A stretch of 57,804 nucleotides of DNA from contig JAYEKM010000029.1 of NCBI GenBank assembly GCA_034661035.1, positions 1 through 57,804 on the forward strand, read 5' to 3'. Positions 9,121-17,175 of this stretch are shown here, in pieces (within the stretch, counting starts at the first letter, position 1; every line of letters starts with the position of its first letter). Below the pieces are notes generated by a model that saw only the letters and a list, made by a program, of their open reading frames with translations, made no database searches and was not told the origin of the DNA. Position numbers and translations under genes: made by a program. Source of the stretch: JAGYLJ01 sp034661035 (lineage in GTDB: Bacteria > Patescibacteriota > Minisyncoccia > Phycocordibacterales > UBA12079).

Positions 9121-9789
9121 ATGAACATTAACAAAAAAACATCAAAAATGTGGAAAATTTTACTAGATGTTCTCTTTCCTATTCACCAAAATCAGGCTTT
9201 TCTAAACAATCTAACAACTGAGAAATTTATTTCTTTAACCAACCCAGCTAAAATTCCGCCGATACCCAATACAATCTCTATAGTTAGTTATAGGAATAGG
9301 TTTGTTAAAAAAACCCTTTGGTCTTTAAAATTCAAAAATAACCACCAGATAGCTAAGCTATTTGCCGAAGTTATTTACGATAATCTTATTGAAGAATTAT
9401 CCAATTTAAAATTGACAGCTAATTTTGATAATCCAATTTTAGTGGTCATACCGTTATCTCGCCAAAGAAAAAGAACTCGGGGTTATAATCAAGTTGATTT
9501 AATAGCCAGAGCCATAGAAGAACTTGATCAAAATAATTTTTTAGAGTACAGAAGAAATATCTTAAAAAAAGTCAAAGATACCCCTCAGCAATCTCGTGCT
9601 AAAAACAAACAAGAACGGCTAAAAAATTTAAAAAATTGTTTCAAAGTTACTAATTTTGAAACAATTCGTAATAGAAATATTATTTTACTTGATGATATTA
9701 CTACTACAGGAGCAACTTTGATCGAAGCCACCCAAACTCTTAAGTCAGCAAAGCCTAAGCAGATTCTCTGTGTAACTTTAGCCCATTAG
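9121..9789 (+). CDS. comF: ComF family phosphoribosyltransferase-like protein
   Basis: Protein of 222 aa of the ComF/GntX family, linked to natural transformation. The type I PRTase fold is shown by the PRPP-binding motif ILLDDITTTGATL (about 187-199) and by RQRKRTRGYNQVDLIA (about 118-133), the ComF hallmark. The N-terminal CxxC zinc finger present in most ComF proteins is missing: no Cys pairs occur in the first 80 residues. It sits beside the pilus operon, and comEC occurs further along, consistent with a DNA-uptake pathway. Its last 4 bases overlap the end of the convergent neighbour. Confidence 0.88.
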   Translation: MNINKKTSKMWKILLDVLFPIHQNQAFLNNLTTEKFISLTNPAKIPPIPNTISIVSYRNRFVKKTLWSLKFKNNHQIAKLFAEVIYDNLIEELSNLKLTANFDNPILVVIPLSRQRKRTRGYNQVDLIARAIEELDQNNFLEYRRNILKKVKDTPQQSRAKNKQERLKNLKNCFKVTNFETIRNRNIILLDDITTTGATLIEATQTLKSAKPKQILCVTLAH

Positions 9790-11363
9790 AAACTATATCT
9801 GACTTGACCAATCTTCGCCCACTTTTTTGCTTCTTTCCTGTCCCCTTGGCTAAGATAAAACAAAACCAAATTTTCATAAACACCTTGATAGGGCGGATAA
9901 TGTTCAAAGGCTTTAAAATATTGTTCTTTCGCTTTTTCTAATTTTTCTGCTTTCCAGTAAATCAAACCCAGATTGTTATTAGCTTTTGTATAACCATCAT
10001 AAATTTCATAGGAACCTAAAATAATCTTTTCCGCTTCATCATATTCACCTTTGAAATAATGTACTGTAGCTAAATTAGACAAAGACAGCACGCTCTGCGA
10101 AGCACACTGTCCAGCAGAAACAAACAGACGTTCTTCACTTAACCAATCCAGAGACCTATCCAAACTCCGACCTACGTAGAAAACAGCAATTAATATTAAT
10201 ACCACAATGAAACTTCTTTTTATAACTACAGATTTATCTTTTAAGTAATTTAAAAGAAAAATAATCAACGTTGCCCCTAGAATAACCAGCCCCACCGAAG
10301 GAAAATAGAATAGTCTTTCCCCCATAATCGTCCCAATTGGATTTAATAAATTAGAAGTTATTAGAAAAGGAAAGAGAAAAAAAGACAGGGCTAAAGATAT
10401 TACAAATCTTTTCTTGAAAAAGAAAAATATTCCTACAACAGACAAAACCAAAACAACAAAACCAAACAGAACATCTGGACTAAAGAAAGATGTTTCAGTT
10501 GTTATCTGGTTATAAGAATAATCTGAGCATAAATTAAACGGTAAAATTGTTTTCGTAATGTACATAGACAGAATTTTCAGAGCAGTAAAAATTCTTTCTG
10601 GAAAAGTTACAAACTTTAATGGATTTTCAACAAGGGAAGCTGTATTAGTCAGAAAGTGAGTACCTAATACCCAAAACCTAATCGAGAAATAAGTAAAAAC
10701 TGACATGATACTGGGAAACCATAAATTTTCTAAAACATTTTTATTAAAAATTTTCTTTAAACTCCCTGTTTTGTGAAGAGCAACTAACAAAGCAACCGGT
10801 AAAACAGCGATGGCGGTTTCTTTGCTACTCATTGCCAAAGTAAACCACATAAACACCAACCATTTATTAGAAATCTTCTTTAATAATTCAATTAAACCTA
10901 GGAGAGAAAAGAGTAAGGCCAAAATCTCTGCCCTTCCCACGATATTAGCCACTACTTCCGTATGAATTGGTAAGATTAAAAAGAGAAAAGCACTGAGATA
11001 AACCAATAATTCTTTTTTGGGAAATAATCGTTTAAGAAAAACAAATAAAAAATAACCACTTAAAAAATAAAGAATAATATTTACCATGTGGAAACTCCCT
11101 GCTCCCTCACCAAAGATGAAAAAATTAACCCCATAGGTAAAAATCGTAATCGGTCGGTAAAGACCTGCATCAACATTCCAATAAGGTGTGACCAGAACCT
11201 GAGGCCAATTGAGAGGGCTCTCTAAAAAACTCTGATGATCAACAATACCCCTATCATCGAAAACATAGGTTCCCCATAAACTACTCCCATACATAACCAA
11301 AACCACCACAGCAAGAAGAATAATAAAACAAATATTCTTATTTCTTTTTATAAAATCAAGCAT
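9786..11363 (-). CDS. Multi-pass membrane glycosyltransferase-like protein with C-terminal TPRs
   Basis: Protein of 525 aa with about ten hydrophobic segments followed by a C-terminal TPR region (from about residue 420: LSNLATVHYFKGEYDEAEKI, NNLGLIYWKAEKLEKAKEQY, ENLVLFYLSQGDRKEAKK). The first extracellular loop contains YVFDDRGIVDH, resembling the acidic catalytic motif of GT-C/TMTC-type O-glycosyltransferases, and the RPITIFTYGVNF segment also fits that family. Likely role: transfer of sugars from lipid carriers to surface proteins such as the pilins. Substrate unknown. Confidence 0.72.
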   Translation of the reverse strand: MLDFIKRNKNICFIILLAVVVLVMYGSSLWGTYVFDDRGIVDHQSFLESPLNWPQVLVTPYWNVDAGLYRPITIFTYGVNFFIFGEGAGSFHMVNIILYFLSGYFLFVFLKRLFPKKELLVYLSAFLFLILPIHTEVVANIVGRAEILALLFSLLGLIELLKKISNKWLVFMWFTLAMSSKETAIAVLPVALLVALHKTGSLKKIFNKNVLENLWFPSIMSVFTYFSIRFWVLGTHFLTNTASLVENPLKFVTFPERIFTALKILSMYITKTILPFNLCSDYSYNQITTETSFFSPDVLFGFVVLVLSVVGIFFFFKKRFVISLALSFFLFPFLITSNLLNPIGTIMGERLFYFPSVGLVILGATLIIFLLNYLKDKSVVIKRSFIVVLILIAVFYVGRSLDRSLDWLSEERLFVSAGQCASQSVLSLSNLATVHYFKGEYDEAEKIILGSYEIYDGYTKANNNLGLIYWKAEKLEKAKEQYFKAFEHYPPYQGVYENLVLFYLSQGDRKEAKKWAKIGQVRYSF

Positions 11364-11366
11364 GAC

Positions 11367-11465
11367 TTAGATATTAGAGAATTAGAAATTAGGTATTTAG
11401 GAAAAAATTTGCTTTGCAAATTTTTTCCTAACCTCTAAGGACCTAAAAACCTAACGTCCTAATTA
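11367..11465. repeat. Palindromic intergenic element, copy 2
   Basis: The central hairpin AAAAAATTTGC-TTT-GCAAATTTTTT lies at 11402-11428. The flanks are degenerate TTAG units on the left (TTAGATATTAGAGAATTAG) and complementary CTAA units on the right (CCTAACCTCTAAGGACCTAA). It is organised like 1717-1828: the left flanks share GTATTTAGGAAA / TTATTTAGGAAA. It sits just before the glycosyltransferase start codon on that gene's upstream side. Confidence 0.6.
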
Positions 11466-11565
11466 AACCCTATATTAGCATAAAAACACCCCTATTCACC
11501 CAAATCCAGCACTGGGTTTGGTAAAATACCTCTACTTAGCGCTCCGAGCGCTAAATATTTTTTAT

Positions 11566-11581
11566 GGAAAAAAAGTGAAAA
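11566..11581 (+). repeat. Direct repeat flanking the Fic gene (left copy)
   Basis: GGAAAAAAAGTGAAAA, exactly repeated at 12835-12850 after the Fic gene, with similar preceding sequence (TATTTTTTATGG versus TATTTTTGATGTGG). The pair brackets a segment of about 1.27 kb that holds only the operators and the Fic gene, suggesting that it arrived as a unit. Confidence 0.5.
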
Positions 11582-11711
11582 TGTTATGATTAGCTCTAAA
11601 AAATGTCATGATTAAAAAAGACTATATCCATATATATACCGACTGGCCAACTCTGTATCACCCCCGCCCTCACAAAAATGTCATGATTAAGGCTTCCAAA
11701 TGTCATGATTA
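11579..11711 (+). promoter_or_regulatory. Four operator repeats upstream of the HTH-Fic gene
   Basis: AAATGTCATGATTA occurs at 11601-11614, 11676-11689 and 11698-11711; a one-mismatch copy (AAATGTTATGATTA) is at 11579-11592. They form two pairs with exactly 22 bp between copy starts, about two helical turns. The core TCATGA is palindromic. The last copy abuts the extended -10 (TG at 11714, TACAAT at 11717-11722), which lies 6 nt before the ATG at 11729. This fits an autoregulatory operator for the HTH domain of the downstream protein. The rest of 11466-11728 has no gene. Confidence 0.75.
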
Positions 11712-11728
11712 TCTGATACAATTTACCT

Positions 11729-12781
11729 ATGAAAACTTTAAGCAAAAGACAAGTGATAATATTGGAATTTATAAAAAAGAACGGCAAAGCCAGTATTGGG
11801 GAGATTTATGGTTTTGTTAAGGAAGATTTTGAGGTAGATCAAAGAACAATCTCTAGAGATATTAAATTTATTTTAGATAAAAAATTGATATCTCAGACAG
11901 GGGCAGGACGAAATGTCTCTTACTTTATTTCTAGCCAAAATAAAATCTTAAAAGAAATTGATGTAGAAAAATATTTTTCTATTCCTTTTGATGAAAGAGA
12001 AGTTAAAACCAATTTTAATTTTGATATTTTTAATATTTTAAAAGAAGATATTTTTTCAGAAGAAGAACAAGAAAAACTTTTACAATTACACAATGATTTT
12101 TTAAATAATTTTTCTAAATATGACAGTCAAACACTTCTCAATAAGGAGTTTGAGAGGATTTTAATAGAATTTTCTTGGAAATCTTCACAAATTGAGGGTA
12201 ATACCTATTCACTTCTTAATACTGAACAACTTATTAAAGATAATAAGCCTGATAGTCAGAAAACAAAAGAGGAAACCCAAATGATATTAAATCACAAGGA
12301 TGCTTTTAATAAATCTTTACAAAATAAAGATGTTTTTGTTAAATTAACTCGCTCTAATATTGAACATATTCATCATCTTTTGACAAAAGACTTAAATATC
12401 TCTAAAAATATTAGAAAATCTCCTGTTGGGATAACAGGAACAAATTATAAACCTCTTGATAATGCCCACCAAATAGAAGAAGCTTTAGATAAGATGATAA
12501 AATTAATTAACAATAAAGAAAACTTTTTTGAAAAAGCTTTTTTGTCTTTGATATTACTTTCATATATTCAAGCCTTTGAAGATGGAAATAAGCGAACAGC
12601 TAGAATGATAGCCAATGCAATTCTGTTGTCATACAGATCTATTCCTATGTCATATAGAGCAGTAGACGAAGTAGAATATAAAAAAGCCTCTTTATTGTTT
12701 TATGAAATCAATAACCTAAATTATTTTAAAGAAATCTTTTTAAAACAATTTGAATTTGCCGTAGAAAATTATTTTAAATAA
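11729..12781 (+). CDS. HTH-domain Fic family protein with degenerate catalytic motif
   Basis: Protein of 350 aa. Residues 5-55 form a winged helix of DeoR type (IGEIYGFVKEDFEVDQRTIS, RDIKFILDKKLI). A Fic domain follows: the inhibitory-helix motif SSQIEGN (152-158), which fits (S/T)xxxE(G/N), and the Fic loop IQAFEDGNKRTAR (280-292). The first motif position, normally the catalytic His of HxFxDGN(G/K)R, is Gln281 (codon CAA). AMP-transfer activity is therefore probably lost or altered, leaving a possible repressor role. Four direct-repeat operators and a leaderless promoter precede it. No antitoxin partner gene is adjacent. Confidence 0.85.
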   Translation: MKTLSKRQVIILEFIKKNGKASIGEIYGFVKEDFEVDQRTISRDIKFILDKKLISQTGAGRNVSYFISSQNKILKEIDVEKYFSIPFDEREVKTNFNFDIFNILKEDIFSEEEQEKLLQLHNDFLNNFSKYDSQTLLNKEFERILIEFSWKSSQIEGNTYSLLNTEQLIKDNKPDSQKTKEETQMILNHKDAFNKSLQNKDVFVKLTRSNIEHIHHLLTKDLNISKNIRKSPVGITGTNYKPLDNAHQIEEALDKMIKLINNKENFFEKAFLSLILLSYIQAFEDGNKRTARMIANAILLSYRSIPMSYRAVDEVEYKKASLLFYEINNLNYFKEIFLKQFEFAVENYFK

Positions 12782-12834
12782 ACAATAATACGATTTTCTC
12801 TTAAATACTCCCAGTAGTTAAGTATTTTTGATGT

Positions 12835-12850
12835 GGAAAAAAAGTGAAAA
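12835..12850 (+). repeat. Direct repeat flanking the Fic gene (right copy)
   Basis: Exact copy of GGAAAAAAAGTGAAAA from 11566-11581. It lies directly upstream of tRNA-Ser, so an alternative explanation is a shared promoter-region sequence. Confidence 0.5.
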
Positions 12851-12872
12851 ATATGGTATTTTTATAGGTACT

Positions 12873-12959
12873 GGAGAGTTGGCTGAGTGGTTTAAAGCGC
12901 GCCCCTGCTAAGGGTGTTGGGAGGAAACTCCCTCGAGGGTTCGAATCCCTCACTCTCCG
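12873..12959 (+). tRNA. tRNA-Ser (anticodon GCU)
   Basis: Class II tRNA of 87 nt. Acceptor stem GGAGAGT/ACTCTCC, discriminator G. The anticodon loop CTGCTAA gives anticodon GCT, which reads AGC/AGU. The long variable arm GGGAG-GAAA-CTCCC is typical of tRNA-Ser, and the T arm contains GGTTCGAATCC. CCA is not encoded. The 3' end is partly repeated downstream in both orientations. Confidence 0.93.
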
Positions 12960-13174
12960 CATTGGTAATTTTAAATAGCGACTGAGCTATTCAAAATTGA
13001 CAACATAAGGATAGATGAGTGAGGGATTCGAACCGAGTCGCCACGAAGTCTGATTTTTGAGGTACGAAAAAATCAGAGGCGACGAGTGGAGGTCAATGGA
13101 GTGAGATATTTTTAGAGCGAAGCGAATAAAAATATCCACGAGAGTGACCGAATCCCTGACATAGACTCTCCGCA
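12938..13174 (+). mobile_element. Hairpin-rich non-coding element at the 3' end of tRNA-Ser
   Basis: After the tRNA come three hairpins: AATTTT-AATAGC...GCTATT-AAAATT (12967-12998), GTCGCC...TCTGATTTTT/AAAAAATCAGA...GGCGAC (13038-13084) and GATATTTTTA/TAAAAATATC (13105-13136). A perfect 18-bp inverted copy of the tRNA T arm and acceptor (12938-12955) lies at 13017-13034. A broken direct copy follows: CGAATCCCT at 13149-13157 and ACTCTCCGCA at 13165-13174. No ORF lies inside. Read as a non-autonomous insertion or its remnant; 13175-13256 holds nothing further. Confidence 0.5.
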
Positions 13175-13256
13175 ACATCGTGCCAAAACAAATAGCCAAG
13201 AGAAAAGGTGTCAGCCATATAGCTAACACCTTAAGTTTTGAGCCTGTTGGCTCTTT

Positions 13257-13574
13257 TCATTTTCCATCTTGTTTGTCCCACCTAAATCTATTCCCGAAAC
13301 GGCAAACATCACCTTGTTTCCTTGATGGATTATCATCATACCAGTAGCTATCAATGCCCTTGTCCTGAAACAAAGTGATGAGCTGTAACATTTCTGAGGG
13401 GGACTCAGTGATAAAACATATTTTAGCAGTACCATCGCCCGATGCATATGGCCCTTGATTCACTTCCAGACCAAACCGCAACCTAACAACATCAATCATA
13501 TCGTTAATGTTAGGACGCGCACCTGAACCTAATTCATCTCCGCGTGGATAACTAGTACAAACAGTATATTTCAT
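13257..13574 (-). CDS. Small hypothetical protein (105 aa)
   Basis: Soluble protein of 105 aa, not recognised. Notable segments are SYPRGDELGSGARPNINDMI near the N-terminus, KICFITESPSEMLQLITLFQ in the middle, and a basic/aromatic C-terminus (SRKQGDVCRFGNRFRWDKQ). The start is fixed by a perfect AAGGAGG 6 nt before the ATG. It follows a 39-codon gene with the same type of ribosome binding site, and the pair may be one operon. Base composition is less AT-rich than its neighbours. The C-terminus faces the tRNA-Ser element. Confidence 0.7.
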   Translation of the reverse strand: MKYTVCTSYPRGDELGSGARPNINDMIDVVRLRFGLEVNQGPYASGDGTAKICFITESPSEMLQLITLFQDKGIDSYWYDDNPSRKQGDVCRFGNRFRWDKQDGK

Positions 13575-13644
13575 TTGAAACCTCCTTTTGGGTTTTATAA
13601 AAGAGCAAATCCTCGCATTTAAATTACTTTGAATTCTTCTTTCC

Positions 13645-13764
13645 TCATTCTGGATCTCTCTCCTTAATCAATTTTTTGATCAACCCCTGCAATTTTCGCA
13701 TTTCCAAGACCAGCAATCTCATTTCCTCAATCAAAACGTTAAGACCTTCTATTTTGATTAACAT
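13645..13764 (-). CDS. 39-aa coiled-coil mini-protein
   Basis: Short ORF MLIKIEGLNVLIEEMRLL... ending ...KKLIKERDPE and TGA. The SD AAGGAGG (13771-13777) lies 6 nt before the ATG, identical in strength and spacing to the one of the 105-aa gene 71 bp downstream. Leu/Ile/Met recur at heptad-like spacing with alternating E/K, giving an amphipathic helix that may dimerise. No known family is recognised. The strong SD in a region where most genes have none supports translation. Confidence 0.55.
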   Translation of the reverse strand: MLIKIEGLNVLIEEMRLLVLEMRKLQGLIKKLIKERDPE

Positions 13765-13835
13765 CTCTAGCCTCCTTTTCTTTTATTTAAGTGCTATTAG
13801 AAAAATCCTATCACCAACGAACAAACTTTAATCCC

Positions 13836-14849
13836 CTATTTAGAATACTTCAAAATATTTCCTCTTGGGAGATAAATTAGATTCAAAGTATTTTCCGTTA
13901 ATTCAGCTATCTCATATTCAAACACCCCATCTGTTGTTTCGACAACTAAATATTTAGCTGTATCTTTCTTCTCACTATCTTCGTCAGTCGGAATACTTTC
14001 ATAAAAACCAAATTCATCACTACTCATTTCTTCTCCAGAATAAATATCCGTTTTCATTCCATCCTTAAATTCAATAATAGAATTTTCATCATCTAAAGAA
14101 GTCCAAGTTCCTTCAATCAGTTGAGAATAATTAGCTGGTTCTTCTATCTCAGCTAATTCAATAGTACCGATAATTTTATCAAAGGTATCAAACCACTCTT
14201 GAGCTGTAAAGAAACTCTTGCCTGCTGCTAGGTCCTTATAAAACTGGTCTTGCTTATCAAAGTTCCAAATAATTTCATCACCACAATTTTCTTCATCTAA
14301 TTTAAAGTACTGGGGCAAGTTATCAACAATATTACTCTTAGTCTCCTCTAATGTAATCACTACTCGGTAGTCACCATCGTAGAAAAGCAGTTTTCTTTCA
14401 AAAGTTACATTACAAACTTCAAAGCGAGATAACACCATTAATTCCTGTCCATTTAATCTCCCAAGATTTACAACCTTTTCGGAAAGAGGAAGGCCCCAAT
14501 AAACCCCTGAATTTTCAGTTAATTCACCACCTTCTAATACCTGAATATCTTTAAGGACATCGGCCTTATCAAAACCAGGATAGTCTAAATCATCAATCTT
14601 AATGACTTCTATATCCAAAGCTAAATTACCGTCTTCTCCACCAAGGGCTACATCATGCGGATATTTTATAGTAAAACCAATATCTTTATCTTCGTAGATT
14701 TTCCAAAGGTCTGTTTCACCTTCAATAGCTTTAGCTCGTCCACTATTATTAAACTCAAGTTCTGCGGGATCAACAGGTGATTTTGGTAAATACCATCCAA
14801 TTGCTCCTAAGACTGCTATGACTATAACTAAAATAAATATATTTTTCAT
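13836..14849 (-). CDS. Membrane-anchored exported protein, unknown function
   Basis: Protein of 337 aa from the ATG at 14849, which puts MKNIFILVIVIAVLGAIGWY, a signal anchor, at the N-terminus; an in-frame ATG 21 bp upstream is less likely. The rest is soluble: residues about 45-60 (IYEDKDIGFTIKYPHD) resemble the start of PsbP-like domains seen in exported proteins of this group, and a second domain near 245-330 (IEGTWTSLDDENSIIEFKDG) looks lipocalin-like. Orientation is divergent from recG with an 88-bp gap. Confidence 0.6.
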   Translation of the reverse strand: MKNIFILVIVIAVLGAIGWYLPKSPVDPAELEFNNSGRAKAIEGETDLWKIYEDKDIGFTIKYPHDVALGGEDGNLALDIEVIKIDDLDYPGFDKADVLKDIQVLEGGELTENSGVYWGLPLSEKVVNLGRLNGQELMVLSRFEVCNVTFERKLLFYDGDYRVVITLEETKSNIVDNLPQYFKLDEENCGDEIIWNFDKQDQFYKDLAAGKSFFTAQEWFDTFDKIIGTIELAEIEEPANYSQLIEGTWTSLDDENSIIEFKDGMKTDIYSGEEMSSDEFGFYESIPTDEDSEKKDTAKYLVVETTDGVFEYEIAELTENTLNLIYLPRGNILKYSK

Positions 14850-14937
14850 AATAAAAACTATAAGTGACAATATGTTTTTGTAATAATTTCATACTATCAA
14901 AAACAAAAAATAAAGCAATATGATAAGATAACAACAT

Positions 14938-17115
14938 ATGAAACCTGTCGATACAATAGAAAGCCAATTTAGACTAAAGGCAGGACAAAAAAAAGCCTTA
15001 AAAAGACTTAGTTTAATTACTATTCAAGATTTACTTTTTTATTTTCCCACCCGCTATGGTGATACTACTGAACTAAAAAATATTAAGGACCTAAAGGCTG
15101 GGGATAAACCTATTATTTACGCTAAAGTTAAAAGTGTTCGCACCAGCAAAGCCTATATCAAAAAAATTCCCATGACCGAGGCTGTTTTAGAGGATGGGAC
15201 CGGAACCATTAAAGCCACTTGGTTTAGCCAACCCTACATCGCCAAAATGCTACCTGCTGGCTCCTCGGCTAAGTTTCAAGGCACTATTAACGAACGTAAT
15301 AAACAACTTTATATAGCTAATCCGGAATATAAGAACCTCGGTAAAATTCCTTTAGCAACCGGAAACTCTTTATTCAGCCAAGAGATTATTGATAGTTTTA
15401 TTTATCCAGTCTACCCAGAAAGTAAAGGGGTTACTTCCAAATGGTTTTACCACACCATGCAGAAAATTTTAAAAACAGATATCTTAGATAATTTAAAAGA
15501 CCCCATCCCTAAACAAATCCTAAAAAAATATCACCTTCCCTCTCTCAAAACAGCTCTAATCTGGGTTCACTCTCCTCAAAAAGAATCTGACACACAAGCT
15601 GCTAAAAAAAGATTTGCTTTTGAAGAAATTTTCTTCATTCAACTTTCTAGAACTAAGCAAAAAAAGGAATACCAAAGTCACCCTTCTTTTCAAATTAAGA
15701 AAACAAAAAAACAAATGAAAGGATTTATTGACCGTTTTCCTTTTAAACCAACCGAATCACAATCTAATTCTGTTCAACAAATTTTAGATGATTTTGAAAA
15801 AGATTATGCTATGAGTCGTCTCCTAGAAGGTGACGTTGGGTCAGGAAAAACTGCTGTAGCCGCTTCAGCTATCTACGCAATTACCACCACAGCCCCAAAA
15901 AATCAACCATCTGCCAAACTGCAAACTGCCTATATGGTTCCTACTGAAATTTTAGCCAAACAGCATTTTGAATCTTTTATTCAATATTTTGCTCACATTA
16001 ATATTAATATAGGCTTAATCACTTCTAGTGGTTGTCGAAAGTTCCCTTCCAAAGTTGACCCAACTGGTTGGACAAAAATATCACGGGCTCAACTTCTGAA
16101 GTGGACGGCCAATGGAGAAATCCCTATTTTAATTGGAACTCATTCCTTGATTTCCAAATCTGTTATTTTTAAAAATCTAGCTTTTGTTATTATTGATGAA
16201 CAACATCGCTTTGGATTGATGCAGAGGCAAGGCTTAGCTCAAAAAACAGATATCCGTTCTGATAATAAAAATATTATGCCTCATTTGTTGTCTATGACAG
16301 CCACTCCAATTCCCCGAACACTAGCTTTAACTATTTATGGCGATTTAGATTTAACTCTTCTAGATCAAATGCCTCACGGAAGAAAACCAATCATTACAGA
16401 AATTATTACACCTGACAAAAGAGAAGCTACTTACGAAGAAATCCGAGCTGAATTAGAGAAGGGTCGACAGGCTTACGTGATTTGTCCTCGGATTGAAGAA
16501 CCTGATCCAGACAAAGCTTCAGCTTTAAGAGTTAAATCTGTTTTAGCAGAAGCTCAACGTCTGAAAAGAGATGTTTTTAAAGAATATGAAATTGAAACGT
16601 TACATAGCAAAATGAAACCAACCGAAAAAGAAAAAGTGATGGATGATTTTTCTTCAGGTAAAACCAATATTCTAGTAGCCACCTCAGTGATTGAAGTTGG
16701 AGTAAATGTTCCTAACGCCACCATTATTATCTTAGAAGGAGCGGAAAGATTTGGATTGGCGCAACTTCACCAACTTCGTGGACGAGTAATTAGAAGCAAC
16801 CATCAAGCCTATTGTTATATCTTCAGCGAAACTAAAACTAAGAAAACTTTGGATAGATTAAAAGCCCTTCAAACTGCCAAAAATGGTTTTGAATTGGCTG
16901 AATTTGACCTAACTCTTCGAGGAGCTGGTGAATTAACTGGAAGAAAACAATGGGGTATTTCTGACCTTGGGATGGAAGCTATTAAAAATATTAAAATGGT
17001 AGAAGCTTCTCGCAAAGAAGCCCAAAAAATAATAGAGAACGATCCTGATTTACAGAAGCACCCTCTTATTAAACAAAAATTGCTACAAATAGAAAAAGTT
17101 ACTCATCTTGAGTAA
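14938..17115 (+). CDS. recG: ATP-dependent DNA helicase RecG
   Basis: Superfamily 2 helicase that reverses stalled forks and processes branched DNA. Domain order: N-terminal wedge/OB fold (about 1-200, with the DLLFYFPTRYGD signature), helicase domain 1 with Walker A GDVGSGKTA (about 299-307) and DEQHRFG box (about 420-426), helicase domain 2 with SVIEVGVNVPNAT and LHQLRGRVIRS. The 725 aa are slightly longer than typical because of an insertion after helicase motif Ia (around GCRKFPSKVDPTGWTKISRA). The -10 TAAGAT with an upstream TG lies 8 nt before the ATG, so the mRNA is probably leaderless. Confidence 0.97.
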   Translation: MKPVDTIESQFRLKAGQKKALKRLSLITIQDLLFYFPTRYGDTTELKNIKDLKAGDKPIIYAKVKSVRTSKAYIKKIPMTEAVLEDGTGTIKATWFSQPYIAKMLPAGSSAKFQGTINERNKQLYIANPEYKNLGKIPLATGNSLFSQEIIDSFIYPVYPESKGVTSKWFYHTMQKILKTDILDNLKDPIPKQILKKYHLPSLKTALIWVHSPQKESDTQAAKKRFAFEEIFFIQLSRTKQKKEYQSHPSFQIKKTKKQMKGFIDRFPFKPTESQSNSVQQILDDFEKDYAMSRLLEGDVGSGKTAVAASAIYAITTTAPKNQPSAKLQTAYMVPTEILAKQHFESFIQYFAHININIGLITSSGCRKFPSKVDPTGWTKISRAQLLKWTANGEIPILIGTHSLISKSVIFKNLAFVIIDEQHRFGLMQRQGLAQKTDIRSDNKNIMPHLLSMTATPIPRTLALTIYGDLDLTLLDQMPHGRKPIITEIITPDKREATYEEIRAELEKGRQAYVICPRIEEPDPDKASALRVKSVLAEAQRLKRDVFKEYEIETLHSKMKPTEKEKVMDDFSSGKTNILVATSVIEVGVNVPNATIIILEGAERFGLAQLHQLRGRVIRSNHQAYCYIFSETKTKKTLDRLKALQTAKNGFELAEFDLTLRGAGELTGRKQWGISDLGMEAIKNIKMVEASRKEAQKIIENDPDLQKHPLIKQKLLQIEKVTHLE

Positions 17116-17175
17116 TTCAAAATTGCGAAAAAAGCCATTTTGAGATAGTATTCTAGTTATAAGATCATAAATTTT

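Noticed and set aside
11729..12781. Fic gene as the toxin of a toxin-antitoxin pair
   Set aside because: No adjacent antitoxin gene, an inhibitory motif within the same chain, and the catalytic His is replaced.
13223..13447. 74-aa ORF overlapping the 105-aa gene on the same strand
   Set aside because: It has no ribosome binding site, whereas the 105-aa frame has a perfect SD and normal codon usage.
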